A DNA stretch of 64,000 nucleotides from Ophiodon elongatus. Lineage: Eukaryota > Chordata > Actinopteri > Perciformes > Hexagrammidae. Where the stretch lies: NCBI GenBank assembly GCA_016806645.1, contig JACSYO010002007.1:406001-470000 (forward strand). The letters are read 5' to 3'. A program made the position numbers and the translations under genes. The notes beneath the pieces are model-generated. The model was not told where the DNA came from, searched no databases, and worked only from the letters and a program-made list of their open reading frames with translations. Shown here in pieces: positions 35,373 through 48,240 of the stretch. How positions within the stretch are numbered: the stretch's first letter is position 1; every line of letters starts with the position of its first letter.

Positions 35373-36759
35373 TTTTGTTGATAAAACCTTACTGGATGTT
35401 TTGATATTTATTTCAAACAATCAAGAATTTTCTCTCTTTATTTTAAATTCAGGCACACGAGAAAAAAGTTTTCTCCACTAATTTGTGGGAACACAAAGTG
35501 AGCGACTGATATTCAAATGATCATTTTGAAAGTGAAGGATCCCCTTTTTAAAACAGCGAGGTTTCTGAGGGGAACGTCTGCATTAAACAAAGTGTCACTG
35601 TAGCAGGACTGAGGATGCTCTCTTTCTTTAAAATGATTTACTTTGCACCCTCTGAGTTGAATTGAATCCTCCTGATACGCAACTACAAACCCCTCTGACG
35701 TGGCCCCTCCGAGTAAATTAAAAGAGGTTGGTTGGAGATTATTTGCCGCTCTTCAAAGTCTATAGTCTGGCACCAGAGCGGCGGGACCGGGTCCACAGAG
35801 GCCGCTTGTTCTGTACGTCGGGGGCCTTGGCACACTCCGTCCCTCTCCATCTCCAGCTCGGGCTTCACCTCCTTTCTGCTCTGATTATGAGCTGAGGTGT
35901 AAAAGTGAGAGTCAATAGAGCAAAACAAAACAAGCCCTCAGCTGTGTTTGCATTTGCACCCCCGCCCCCCCCAAAAGAAAAAGCTCCAGAGAGTGAAACA
36001 GCTCTCTTATTTTCTCCCGAACCCGCCTCTCCTCACCAGAGAAAACCTGCTGTTTACAGGGGATAAACAACAGAAGCACTGCGCCACACAAATCCATTTA
36101 TATTTAAAGTCAACTCTCAGACAAAACTCAAACAAGAGGCAACAACTCCTTGTGAGGCCCGGAGAGCGAGCTAAACGCCTGGCGTCGAGACGGAGCACGG
36201 GTTTCTGTCTGTTTGCATGGCGGCGGGAAAAAAAGAAGAAAGATTTGTAGAAATAAAAAAAAAGAATCAGACAAAAGAGGCAACATTTTCGGGTGGATTT
36301 CTCTTCCCTTTGCAGCTTCTTTTTTCCCCTTCCTTCTTCTTTTTAAATTCCAGCACAGGCTTAAACACTTCAGTCTGATCAAACAAAGCAGCGCTATCTA
36401 ATCGTTGGACCTGAACGTCAAGTGATATCTTGGTTAAATAGGCAGCTGCGAGTGCTTGGCAAGGAGCAGCGGGGGAGAGCCAATCTCAGCCGGCTGCGTA
36501 TCAGCTGTTGTGAGGCTGCGAGGGCTGGCCGGCTGCCTCGCTGCCAGCCAGACAGCGTGGACAAAAAAAAAAAAAAAAAAAAACCCCGAGAGAAAGAGAA
36601 GCTCTATTGAACTTTATTGAATCAAGGTGGAGATGGTGGAGACACGGATCTGGGCCTGGATTAGAGCAACATGTAGAGTTCTCTCTCTTCTTACACTCTC
36701 ACACGGTCGCTGAGGAGTGGATCCCAACAAGAAGAGCTGAGGAGAATTAACTGAGTCTT

Positions 36760-37700
36760 CTTTCTGTACTTCCCTTCTTTCCTAGTTACCTTCTTTACTT
36801 CCATCCTTCCTTCCTTGTCTTCCCTTCTTTCATTTTCTTTCTTTACGTCATCTCTTTCCTTCCATACATACATATCTTTCTTTTATTTTATTTCTTCCCT
36901 AGTTTCCTTCTTTACTTCCATCATTTCCTTCCTAATATCCCATTCTTTCATTTTCTTTCTTCCCTTATTTCCTACTGTCCTTCTTTCCTTCCATCCTTCC
37001 TTCCTTCCTTATATCCCCCTTCTTCCATTCTTTCTTTACTATCCTTCTTTACTAGTTGTGTTCTTTCCTTCCATCCTTCCTTCTCTATATCCACTTATTT
37101 CATTGTCTTTCTTCTATTATTTCCTATAGTTTATTTCTTTCCTTCCATGCTTCCTTCCTTATATCTCCTTTCATTGTATTTCTTCCCTTCTTTACCAGTT
37201 TCCTTCTTCCATCATTCCATCCTTCATCCTTATATCCCCTTGTTTCATTATCTTTCTTCCCTTCTTTCCATGTTCCCTTCCCTCCTTCCATCCTTATATC
37301 CCCTTGTTTCAATGTCTTTATTCCCTTCTTTCCATGTTCCCTTCCCTCCTCCCATCCTTCCATCCTTATATCCCCTTGTTTCATTGTCTTTCTTCCCTTC
37401 TTTTCTAGTTTCCTTCCTACTTTCCCTTCCTTCCTTAAATCCCCTTGTTTCATTGTCTTTCTTCCCTTCTTTTCTAGTTTCCTTCCTACCTTCCTTTCCT
37501 TCCTTATATCCCCTTGTTTCATTGTCTTTCTTCCCTTCTTTTCTAGTTTCCTTCCTACCTTCCTTTCCTTCCTTAAATCCCCTTGTTTCATTGTCTTTCT
37601 TCCCTTCTTTTCTAGTTTCCTTCCTACCTTCCTTATATCCCCTTGTTTCATTGTCTTTCTTCCCTTCTTCACATCCATCCTTTCTTCTTTCCTAATAATC
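36760..37700 (+). repeat. Pyrimidine-rich region with a ~69-bp VNTR
   Basis: Almost pure C/T with TTCC/TTCTT words. From 37236 the phrase ccccttgtttcattgtcttt recurs (the first copies slightly changed) at 37236, 37300, 37372, 37441, 37510, 37579 and 37639, so spacings are 64, 72, 69, 69, 69 and 60 bp. Because 69 is a multiple of three, one frame stays open across it (Phe/Ser/Leu/Pro-rich). I regard that frame as spurious. Confidence 0.93.
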
Positions 37701-38765
37701 ATTAATAAAGCATTAAACCCAGAGATATTTGGTCATTTTCATCCAAAATGTATCTGTACTACTTCAGGTACATCTTGTGTCTTGTACTGAAGTATTAACG
37801 CGCGTTGATGAGACTTTTACTGAAGTGACTGAACTGAGTTTTCCCTCCATCACTCCATCACAGCAGCAGGACCTCGTGCTCGGTCCCAGAGGACGGCCCA
37901 GGACACACAGCAGACAGCAGACTATACATTTCACTACACAAACATACACCGAACACAGCGGTGATCCGGCACACAGCCAACACGCTCTTCTGTTGAGGTT
38001 ACACAAACTCAGCTGTGCCTCCTCCTCTGGCTGGGTCAGCTGCTGCTCTCTGATCACACGTCGCGGGCGCCGCGTTGGTTCTGACACTGAGGCATCTGGG
38101 CAGAGCGTTCACCTGAGGCCGCTCATACGACGACGGAGAGATGGAGGAAGATGAGAGAAGCTAAAGGGAAAGATGAAATTTGACCGTTATCACGTGGAAA
38201 CACATCAGAGGCTTGGTGACGTGTTTCTGGTCGGTTGTGTTGTTTGGTGTATTTCTTTGTTGATCGTCTGGTTTGTTGCCAGTCAAAGAGTCAAGGTTTC
38301 TTTTGTTGCGATTTGGTGCCAACGTTTAGAAATAATACATAATAGAAGGAGGAACCCACACAGGGACCATTTCCACACCAGCAGTGTGAGTCCAATATAG
38401 AAACAGCTCAAGTCTTCAAGGACCTGCCAGCTACTATTTTGTATAAACCAGGCCACACAATCTATTTGAAATACTTTACAATTACAAAGGACGAAGAAAG
38501 ATATAACTGTTTAAACTTGTGATTTTATATTTCATGAGAAAATCTACTAAAGAAAACCTGATATTTGAGTTGCAAACGCATCCAAAAGATGCATCGATTC
38601 CACTGATATCCACTTTTCATAACACATCTTCATAGAAATCATTCATCCAAAAACAGAATTTCACAAATAATTGTCCATGGACCCTTTAAAAAAATATTTT
38701 TATTTACTTCTTGCCATCTACATGGTGTCAATGAGCACAAAAACAGCTATTTCAATATTAAATCT

Positions 38766-39260
38766 AAAGCCCCTTTTCCTCCACAGGAACTTTCCCCATC
38801 GAACTAGGAACCTTTAGGGGAACTCCTTGCATTTCAACAGCAGGGACCAGGGTCTAAGTTAAGTCCCTAGTTGAAGGGTGGTATACTTTCAGAAAGTTCA
38901 GGAACTTTGGGGCGGGGCTTGCAGTGCTGTGCGTTTCTGATTGGTTGAGTACTCGCGATTACCAAGACGGCATTAACCTAAATCTGCATTGAAGAGCAGC
39001 TGGCGAGGGGCCTAGAGGCTAAAAGCTGTTAAAATATCACTTTATTACGTTTTAATATGTTTTTAGGCGAGAAGGTAACCACCTAGATTCATTTATGCAA
39101 ATAACGACGTCTTCGGGGAGGTGAAGAAGTCGCTGGCGAAAACGAGGTCTTCCTGGGTCCTCGGACCACGGTGGACGATGGGCTGAAGGATCCAGCGCTG
39201 TAGTTGAAAAGTCGTCCCTGGGACTGAAAGTTGGTGGAAACCCAGCTCACGGGGAGGAGA
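38766..39260. mobile_element. MITE-like DNA transposon remnant
   Basis: Starts aaagccccttttcctccaca and ends near ggtggaaacccagctcac. The ends are loosely inverted (both contain a ttt-cc-acc core and an actttc motif inside). Internal phrases such as gcgtttctgattggttgag and gattcatttatgcaaataac occur in a repeat I associate with percomorph genomes. It has no coding sequence, and I could not find a clear target duplication. Confidence 0.4.
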
Positions 39261-39899
39261 GCGAATCAGAAGTCTGCATTCATGCTAAGACTTGCTGTCT
39301 GTCGGTGACAATGCCTGAAAAGAATCTGTTCAAACAAGATCCATTTCAATGTGAGACAACATCACATATTATGTAAACCCAAAATCAAATCATCTACCAG
39401 CAACATGGGGACATTATGAATTTCATTTTTTTTAAGATATGACAGAATTGTTTTCTAGCTTCACAGCTATGCTTTAAAAAAATTAAAAAAACAGTGTTTG
39501 AACCTTAAAGGTTCAACATGTGGAGCAATCGGAACAGAGAGAAGCTAAAGAGCAATGTTCCATTAAGGTTTGTATACTTTCTATGCAGAATGATGGACGA
39601 TGGATAGAACAGCCTTTACTGATAATCAGCTGTCATGCATGTTTTTATTCCAGGATTTCCTTCTCAGTGTCTATCAATGAAGAAGAGAGCGAACGGAGGC
39701 GTGCTGCAAAGACAGATGAAAGGCTATTTTCTGCCCGCTTCTCATCCAAAAACCTATTTTTAGCCTGCTATTTTTTTCATAACCACTCCCTCAGTTTCTT
39801 ACCAACATCAAAAAGCCGCTGATACAACCGAGGGCTTGAAAGAGAGATGCAGCCAAGAGAGGAGATGGGTTTCAGAGAGCAGGAGAATATGCATCGGAA

Positions 39900-40011
39900 T
39901 GTGTGTGTGTGTGTGTGTGTGTGCAGGTCAGCGCCAACGCGTCGACACAGCTGCGCCAACGTAGCGCAGAGGTGATCGAACGGGCGGGGGATGGGTGCGC
40001 TTGGTGTGTGT

Positions 40012-40041
<30 letters not shown>
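39900..40041. repeat. Two short (TG)n arrays
   Basis: TG at 39900-39923 and at about 40003-40041 (with one ATG interruption), separated by about 80 bp. Confidence 0.93.
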
Positions 40042-40042
<1 letters not shown>

Positions 40043-40170
40043 GCGATGGAGGACGGTGGTTTAAATGAAAATGACACTGGCTGTATTGGTGAATAGAGTG
40101 GTGTCGCATGTCCCATGATTCAGTTGTGCAGCCGGTTCCTCTCCCGTGAACAAGAGAGGGAGACGTTTCC

Positions 40171-40222
40171 CTCTCTCTCTCCCTCTCTCTCCCTCTCTCT
40201 CTCCCTCTCTCTCTCCCTCTCT
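40171..40222. repeat. (CT)n with CCCT interruptions
   Basis: CT-rich array with a period of 8-10 bp. Confidence 0.92.
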
Positions 40223-40366
40223 GCCGCACGAGGCCGCTTTAATGGCCGCGTGGGAGGCGGGAGAGGCGGAGCTCTCATTTTGTTTCCCCCGCACAGAGCG
40301 TCCGGGCTCGTCCGCCGGATTGCCAGCGCTGCAGCGTGGGAAGAGCGGTGGCGGGTGACGGGTGGA

Positions 40367-40408
40367 GGGTGGAGGCTGGCGGGTGGAGGCTGGCGGGTGG
40401 AGGGTGAG
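40367..40408 (+). repeat. 14-bp tandem repeat (gggtggaggctggc), three copies
   Basis: Copies at 40367, 40381 and 40395, the last diverged. It lies in CpG-rich DNA (about 40230-40460). Confidence 0.88.
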
Positions 40409-40934
40409 ACTCGCGCGGCCAGTCGGACCAGTTCCTGGAGCGCTGGGTGACTTCAGCTCGACGCGATTTACAATCTGCCAATCAAAGTAAATATTATCTC
40501 ACCTGCTGCTACTTGGCCTCGTTATGTCACGACTGTACAAACAGGTGTGCAGGACAAGTGGTTTGCTCGTCGCTAATTCTTTAATCACTGTTTAAACACC
40601 GAATGAAACACGGGAGCGGTGACTGAATATGCGTTTGTGACCTGTGACTTGACCTTCTTTATCTTTTTCTCTGAACCCGAGCGAAACAATCCAGGTGAAA
40701 ATAAGTTGCAAAAGCAAGTAGGACACCGTCTGAAAACATCAGTATCAAATGTGCCTGTTTCCACGAAATAAACGAAAAACTCAGAGCAGAAAAGCAACTG
40801 GCCCCTTTTCACACGTGCACGGAAACCCTGAAGTTTATAGATATTAGCCGGACGGTGTATGTAAGATGGCAAATGTCCAAATTATTCACCGTACATGTCG
40901 AATCAGTCCGAGGAAGGGGGTTGGGGAGGATGAG

Positions 40935-41010
40935 CCAACAAACACAGGACTTTCACCCAGGTGTCTGCTGTCTGTGTCCCGGGTCGAACCAAAAGTCAAC
41001 GCTGACGTGA
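40935..41010 (-). repeat. Dispersed repeat family, copy 2
   Basis: Holds acaggactttcacccaggtg, then tgtgtcccgggtcgaacc and aaaagtcaacgctgac. These are the reverse complement of the copy-1 motif order. Confidence 0.5.
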
Positions 41011-41026
41011 ATGAGTCACATGACAA

Positions 41027-41034
<8 letters not shown>

Positions 41035-41075
<41 letters not shown>
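41035..41075. repeat. (TA)20 microsatellite
   Basis: Pure TA array. Confidence 0.95.
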
Positions 41076-41081
<6 letters not shown>

Positions 41082-41164
41082 TTTTCCAACAAGAACGAGT
41101 GTGACAAAAATCTGCCTGGTCTCCTAAAACTCACGTTCTGCATCGTCAACGGATTACGTTTGTG

Positions 41165-41310
41165 TGTGACGTATCAGTTTCACAGACTTTCACCCAGGTG
41201 ACCTCTGTGTGTGTCTCAGTAATGTACTCTTTTGAACCCAAAAGATGATCTCTCACTAAACCTAACCAAGTGTTTTTGTTGCCTAAAGCTAAACGTGAAA
41301 GAGAAAGCAG
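41165..41310 (-). repeat. Dispersed repeat family, copy 3
   Basis: Holds gactttcacccaggtgacct, then ttttgaacccaaaagatgat and aaacctaaccaagtgttttt. The last part recurs at 59013-59036 and, weakly, at 50090-50160. Confidence 0.5.
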
Positions 41311-42389
41311 CTTTGAAAAGGCAAAAGCGCCGCGAGCAGTTAAAACCATTTCAACTTGTTAGACATCAAAGAAGAAATGTTGAAATGAAATGTAACGTTG
41401 TGTTCAAATTTTTTTTTATTTTACGCTGCCTTAAAAAAAAAATCTGTCTGGGGACAGCAGATGAAAATTAGCCTCTCTGGCTAACTCTGGCTCACTTACA
41501 GTTTTACTGTTGATTAGTGTGCATTGTCCCCGCAAAATAAACAGCAAATAAAAAAATACAAAATCTGGCGACTTGGAACAGAACGGCAATACGGTCCAAA
41601 CTCAGCTGCAATCATTTAACACTTAACTTCTTATTGCATAGTAATCCATCCTGTTGGGGGTGAAAAGTCATCTACGTGTTACATCATTTGAATCCACAAC
41701 TATGCAGCCTGATTTTGGTGAGACCGCGTCGGAGTCCCCCCCCCCAACCCCACCCACCCCCGACTGAGCGAGGACTTTGTTTGGGTTTTTGTCTGCAGAA
41801 TGCCACTGATGGTGTTCTGTCATTGATGCGTAAACACGGGGAAAGGCGCACGTGGAAATCAAAGCCCGCGCCTGCATAAAGACCACGCAGCCTCGCGCTG
41901 AGAGGCGGTTCCATCTGCGTTCGCCCGGGAGGGAGGGCTGCTGGCAGACGGCAGGTATGCCGTCGCCTCGCTTCAGCCGACCCTGATCCTGTCACATGAA
42001 GGCACAGGAGCGCACGGCGGGAGCCGGATGTGGGTGGAGGCGGAGCTTTACCATGAGAAACGTCGTCCTTGAGAGATGAGATGTTACGCAACAGACGGCG
42101 AGGCATTCACACAGCGTTTAGCAAGTGTTTGGTTTTTGGTGCTTTTCAGTTTGGGAGGTTTATTTGTAACACTCCAGCTGTTCTCAATTGAACTCCACAT
42201 TTGTTTGTGGTTCATGTGAGAGCTGATGTAGCTCAGGGAGCCCACAGAGCTCAGCCTATTGAAGAGCAGGTTCGGTATCAGAGACGTCGTCAGCTTTAAA
42301 AACACGTTCTTTGTCTCGTGCAAAAACCTTTTTACTGCATCAGAGTTCCACCAAGAAACCAAGAAAAGTGTTTCGGGTAAAAATAAATA

Positions 42390-42515
42390 CATCGCTTTTG
42401 GTTTCACACGGGACATGAACAATGGTCTCTCCTGGGTGAAAGTCTGACCCATCGAAAACCGTAATGCAGAAAATGCAGTTTTCTTGTATGGGTGCGTGAT
42501 TTTTAGGAGACCGTG
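42390..42515 (+). repeat. Dispersed repeat family, copy 4
   Basis: Holds ttttggtttcacacgggac, then ctcctgggtgaaagtctg, then aatgcagttttcttgtatgg. Same order as copy 1. Confidence 0.55.
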
Positions 42516-42807
42516 CTGTTTTTATTGCATTTGATTATTTACTCATATTTAGTTTGGGACGTATTTATTTTGATCACTATTCTTTTGGCGCATGTTTTCA
42601 AGCTTTTCCTTTGGAAGCGTTTTGGTCCAAACTGGCTCAGCTGGTGAGGAAGTTAGTTTGGAGGTTGTGAATTAAAATCTTTAAATACATAGTTTGAAAT
42701 ATCTTAAAATACATAATATATTTTCTTTACAACTTCCAGAGCATTTGACTTCCAGACGCGTTCTTTTTTTCTTTTTCTTTATATTTTACTTTTGGTCATT
42801 GGTGCTA

Positions 42808-42856
42808 TATATATATAGCTATATATATATATATATATATATATCTATATATATTC
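42808..42856. repeat. Imperfect (TA)n array
   Basis: TA units interrupted by GC and TCTA. Confidence 0.92.
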
Positions 42857-43436
42857 TAGACCACGTTGAGCAACAGAGAGCTCACTGATTGGTCCTCGTC
42901 TTTCGTACTGCTGCATCACAGCGACGTGATAAACTGTTATCCGCCCCGACTGCTGAACGCGGTGTCGGAATCCTCCTCTGTTTGCTCGCACATGCCCACA
43001 GCTGCACCTGCGTGCTCCGTCACGTGCCATCAGCTCAAACACCGAGCTCCACCCGCTGCAGATTGTGATCTCTGCTCCCGGGGCGGAGGGGGGGTTGGGG
43101 GGGGGGGATTCGCCCACGGGAGCAGCTCCTCTCCGCTGAAAAGAGCAGAATGTGCCGACTGCATGTCAGGTGCCTCCCTGAGGCGCAGTGGATCGAACGC
43201 CGAGGCCCGTCAGCAAATTCTTACAGAAAAGATCTGACATGGAGAAAACTTTTCCGGGGGGCTGAGAATAAAAGGCAAACCAGCCCTGTGATACCTGCGC
43301 TTTGCCCCTTTTGGAGACACTTTGTGATCGCCGATGAATTTGCCTAATTCTGATTAGCCCCCAGCTGGGTTGCCTCTCTGTTGGTCACTGGAAGGTAAGT
43401 TTGATTCAGTGGTTTCTTTTAGTGTGTGAATGGGAC

Positions 43437-43487
43437 AGAAAAGGTGGGAGGGTGGAGGAGAAAAGGTGGGAGGGTGGAGGAGAAAAG
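43437..43487 (+). repeat. 22-bp purine-rich tandem duplication
   Basis: Two identical copies starting agaaaaggtggg at 43437 and 43459, with a partial third. Confidence 0.9.
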
Positions 43488-44027
43488 CCCCTCGCCGCTC
43501 CAAAGCTATCAGCTCGCTCTCTTTCCACCTGTCACACATTGGTGACTTTATTTCGACTCGGGGCCCGAGGCCCCCTGGCAGATATCAGAGGGATCATCTC
43601 CGTCTTAAGCTAAATGACTCCAACAAGCGTCGCGGCCCTCCCCTCGCCTCCCGTTCCCCCCGTGACCCCCCGCGACCCCTCGGCACCGCGGGCCGCCTGA
43701 GGAGCAGAGGTCTGAGCCCGGCCGAGGAGCGGCGGCCATGGGAAGAGAAGGAGATGGGCCTGAAATGAGCTCTGTCATGCAGAAAACCGCAGGAGGGGGA
43801 GGCGACGAATACACACTCCCACCCCCCACAGATATGCACACACAGCTGGGACAAAGAGTGACACACACACACTCGCACAGATTTTAAAAAAATAAAAAAA
43901 AGACTCAACAGCAATCAAGCTGTTTTTTTGCTCTCTTCCTCACACTCTCTCCCTTGTGTTTTCTCTCTGCCTCACATTTTCATTCCTCACCCATTTATCC
44001 CTCTCTCTTTCTCTCGCTCCCTCACTT

Positions 44028-44030
<3 letters not shown>

Positions 44031-44064
<34 letters not shown>
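44031..44064. repeat. (CA)17 microsatellite
   Basis: Pure CA array. Confidence 0.95.
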
Positions 44065-44066
<2 letters not shown>

Positions 44067-44161
44067 AGTAGCTGCAACAAAGCCCTCTGCAGGATTAGCC
44101 GGCCTTTGTTGGCAAAACACAAATTACAAGTCTTTTAGCGCTGACTCCTCCCTCCCTGCTA

Positions 44162-44222
44162 GTGTGTGTGTGTATGTGTGTGTGCGTATGTGTGTGTGCG
44201 TATGTGTGTGTGTGCGTGTGTG
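44162..44222. repeat. (TG)n with CGTA interruptions
   Basis: TG units with regular TATG and GCG interruptions, decaying until about 44380. Confidence 0.9.
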
Positions 44223-44980
44223 AGAAAGATAGAAAGTGTGCGTGTGCAGGCGTGTACGTGCTTCTTGCTCAATATGATGCATGCAAGCGTGCACGAGGTT
44301 ACATGTGGGTGTTTTGGTGCTTGTGTGTCATGCTGTGTGCAGGCAAGTGAAACCAAGTGTGTGTGTTTATGTGAATAGGAGGGGGAGGGGGGAGAGGGGG
44401 GGGGGGGTTAAAGAGGGGTTTTGTTATCAGTCCCAGGCCAGCAGAGAAAACAGGCGTAACGGAGAAGCAACCCCTCGACAAGACGCCGTCAGACACGGCG
44501 AGGAGGAGCACGCTGTCAATTAGAGACGTCTCTTTTACAAGCTCAGATTGCACCGCTTTACGGGGTTCAAACGCCCCAAAATTTCCCCCGACGGTTCTCC
44601 GTGCAGTCACATCGGCACACGATGGAGCTCTGGAGGAGTTGAAGGTGGCAACGCCGCGGGCTCTTTTAGTCCCTGTTAGTCATTCGTCTTCATTCGGGTG
44701 ATGAAATTCCGAGTCGAGCCCCGCTCAGGTACCAGAGGCCCGTTACCGACGCTCACTTACAGCTGGAGAGGTGAGGCGTGGAGCTACCGACGGAGACGAC
44801 ATCATTTCAAAACATAACTGCATTTTTGTCACGTCTACCCCAAAAAAAACCACAAGCATCACATTATGAAAAGGGAGCCTAAATAATTTATTAAGCCAAT
44901 AATAGCAGCAAGAGATATTTTATCTATTTATTGACCGGTGGTGTCGTCAATTATATTACTCAAAAAGCAAAAACAGGAAA

Positions 44981-45001
44981 TTATATATATATATATATAT
45001 A
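44981..45001. repeat. (TA)n microsatellite
   Basis: About ten TA units. Confidence 0.9.
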
Positions 45002-46444
45002 CGATAAATAAAAATATCTACTCAACTCAAATATAATGTGTATCACCATTTTCAAAAAAATACTTGAAATTTCAATAATCCTCTAAAATAGTATAAGTGC
45101 ATTTAAATTGTGAGAAATTATCTAACTTGTGTGATTTCTTTGCCAGTGGTTTTGGTCACGTTTTCCCATCGGCTGTATCGCTGCTTTGAAAAATGTCCCA
45201 GAACTTCTTATTTGAAAAACACTGCTGGATTGTAAGTATTTAATCCATATTGTTTTTGAGTCCCACTTCCACGTTTCCTCTGTGAGTGCACTTCGTCCTT
45301 CAGAGTCCTCTCTCCTCAAGCCAAAACAAGCTGAGGATTTATTCATTATTGATCCGTATCGACCCGTAAAGGAGCCCAGTAATCATGTGGGCCCTTAGGG
45401 TCACGGGAGAAACACCCGCAATACATAATGTCGGTTGTTTTTCAGCGAGTCCCACTCCCTGAAGACCTCGCACATTCATCAGTTGGTCTGAAAACCAGTT
45501 ACAGGGAGAATGCTATGGATTGCCATACTGGTGGAGTCCATCTGAAGGGAATTGCCCTGGAAGTGCTGTTTACAGTAGTTTACAAAAGGCACAAGCCGTA
45601 ACCCGGAGGTCTTCCACACCTTTCACTTCTACCTGTGATGGGGTTTCGATGCAAAATGACACCAGATCTTCTGACAGCACATTAGGACCAATGGCAGGTT
45701 AAAATAAAAAATAAATAAATAAATAAAAAACTTGGCCAAGTCCGTGGCTAGCTCCCCCATCAGCTCCATACTGGTCTGAATGTATTTACCATAACTGACG
45801 GTATGCAGTCAGTATAAATGGGTGCACTTTAATTTTTAGCATCGCTGAGTTGACCGCAGTGTAATGAGGATGATCCGACCTTGGACAGTGGAGCGATGCG
45901 ATTCTTTTTTTATTTTTTCTATTTATGTTTTGAATCACGCCCTACCCCTGGCTCCATAATTCATCGCACTTTATAGAGTTTTTTTTTTTTATTGGAGATA
46001 TACACAGTTTTTTTTTCACTAAATGCCATTGAATCCTTAATAATTGCAGTATTTCTTTTTTACATTTTAAAACCTGCAAGGCCTCAGCTTGCTTGCAGCC
46101 TTCTTCTTCTTCTGCCCCGTCGGTGGTGCACCGTTGCCATTCATACGACCGACAACACGCTCCGCGGTTGTCAGAACTGCGTATCGTGTCACGTGTCCCG
46201 TGTCCCGTGTCCCGTGGAACCACGATAACAATATCATCCGAAAATTGCTGTTCAGTGCCAACCGTGGTCAAAAACTCCAAGTGGCCCTTTAACGTTAGCG
46301 GAGAAGTGATCGCACCGACTACACCGTCTGAACTCGGGGAAAGGAGCCTCTTCTCTTTGCCTGCTGCTTCATCAAAAGTTATTTCTCCCAATATAAAACA
46401 AAGTACAGCAACTTTAAAACACGGAGTACAAAGACACAAGTTGC

Positions 46445-46690
46445 TGAGTAGACAGCTGTGAGATGTTACCGCCTTTAATCAGTTAAGCACTGAGGTCAGC
46501 GGTGTCAATATTTTCCCATATCTGCCGAGCATTGTCTCCTTTATTTACCTTCCCTCTCCCCTTTGGGAATAGCATTCCAGCCACATCTTAAGATGGCCCC
46601 AGATCACTTAAGCCACGGACCATATGTCATAACTCTGCACGGGATTAGGCACATTCTCCACTTTATGGGCTAACTTCTGGGAAAGTGTGT
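46445..46690. promoter_or_regulatory. Candidate non-coding regulatory block
   Basis: Non-repetitive stretch with ctttaatcag, atttacct, agatcacttaag and tttatggg-type motifs, without a useful reading frame. Called on texture only. Confidence 0.2.
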
Positions 46691-47879
46691 GCGGCGCTGG
46701 ACTACCAGTATTACTTGGAGAAAATCCGACTCAGATCAGAATCTTCAAAAGTGAGAACGAATACAATATCTCCAAACTGGGTTTATTGCAGCAACATTAA
46801 AAGCTTCTTTTTTTTTTATTCTGGCACACGTGATAAAATATTTGAATACACTTCTAAGTGCTCCTTTGCTCACTCAGCACAACGTGAATACATGCATATG
46901 TAATGTTAACGTCTCAATAATGCCACAACCACACGGATTTCATTCTCAGGTGGCGCTGCGGTTTTATTCTTGTTTGCTTTTGTCTCCATCGTTGTTGCTA
47001 AGAGCTTATCGCCGTGGTGTTTTTGTGCTTTATTCACATGTCAATCAGACAGTAGAGGGAGGTGCTGTGAGGTCGCACGGTTGCTCTTTTTTTTAGAAAT
47101 CCACTTCTTCTGGAAGTTGTTCTCAGATACGTACGGACACGAGGAGCTCACAGCAGCAAATGGAAACAATTCTATGACTCCGGATACATTTTTTATTGAT
47201 TTTGTATTATTAGTGTTATCTCTTGTTCTTTGGGGATAGAAAAAAAGTATAAAATGTATTAATTTTAATGAAATAAAGACTGTGTGTTACTGCTAACAAC
47301 ATACATTTCTTAGAATGTTTTGTAAGCTGATCTCATTCCATTGCTCTGACTTTTTCGAATATGATAACACACTGACGACAGAAACAAAAGAAAGAAAAAT
47401 CCAGCTCTTATGCAACAACTTGATAAATGATTCAAAGACGTTACCGAGAGGAAACGATGTAACAAACACTGATTGCAGTTTCATTCTTGCAATCAAGCCG
47501 TTTTTTTCTCATATTTGCATTGGCAGTGCACATACTTGATGAAATGTTCTTTCTGTTCATTGTTTGTACCAGAGACTGTACGACGGACGACGTGTCTTCA
47601 GTTTCTCCATCTGCACTGAAGTGATGCCAAAATATCCCAGGGACTGCTTTGTTGCCTTGTGATGTTAGTTGGCGAGAAACGTTTGAACTCTAGGAGATTT
47701 ATTTCAGTCGAGATAGTTTTCCCGCCAGTTTGAGGTTGTTGAGTTGTGTCCTAATCTTTTTTTTCCTTTTTTTTTTTTTTTCTGCTTCGCCTACAAATTT
47801 TGAGCAATTGTCAGTACATTTGGTACAGAACATCTCTGGACCACGCTGGTAAAAGTTCTCAGACTTTTAAAGTCTCATA

Positions 47880-48240
47880 GAGCTTTGCTACAGTTGGCCC
47901 ACAAAGTCTGCTCAAATGCTATCGGCACGGCTTACATCACAAAGAAATCTCCTGAGCGCTTTGTGCTATTGTAACCATATTTGGTGGACATGTGTAGATA
48001 TGATGTCTGAGTGACCTCAACTAATTTGGAGCCATTTGGCCTTTAGAAGGCGCTGCAGTGGCATCATCTACCAATAAAGCCCGGGATCCCAGTCAGCCTC
48101 TGTCTGTCTGTGTGTTCTTCACATATCTCAAGAACCTTTCTACTTCACACCTGGCGAGTATTTTACCGGGGACCCAAAGTAGGGCAGTGTCGAAGTTAAT
48201 GCAATTTGGACACACGACACATTCAATATTAATTAACTTT
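47880..48240. repeat. Probable dispersed repeat fragment
   Basis: Phrases such as ggccatttggcctttag (approximate) ahead of aggcgctgcagtggcatc, and catatctcaagaacctttct, resemble the same broad class of teleost repeat as 20910-21170. Weakly supported; family unknown. Confidence 0.35.

Noticed and set aside
36815..37790. Long Phe/Ser/Pro-rich forward ORF and Lys/Gly/Arg-rich reverse ORF
   Set aside because: Both follow from the pyrimidine-rich VNTR with a 69-bp unit; no domain, start context or splice structure supports a gene.
45520..45702. 60-codon forward ORF in non-repetitive DNA
   Set aside because: No recognisable domain and no acceptor/donor pair in frame; length is within chance expectation.
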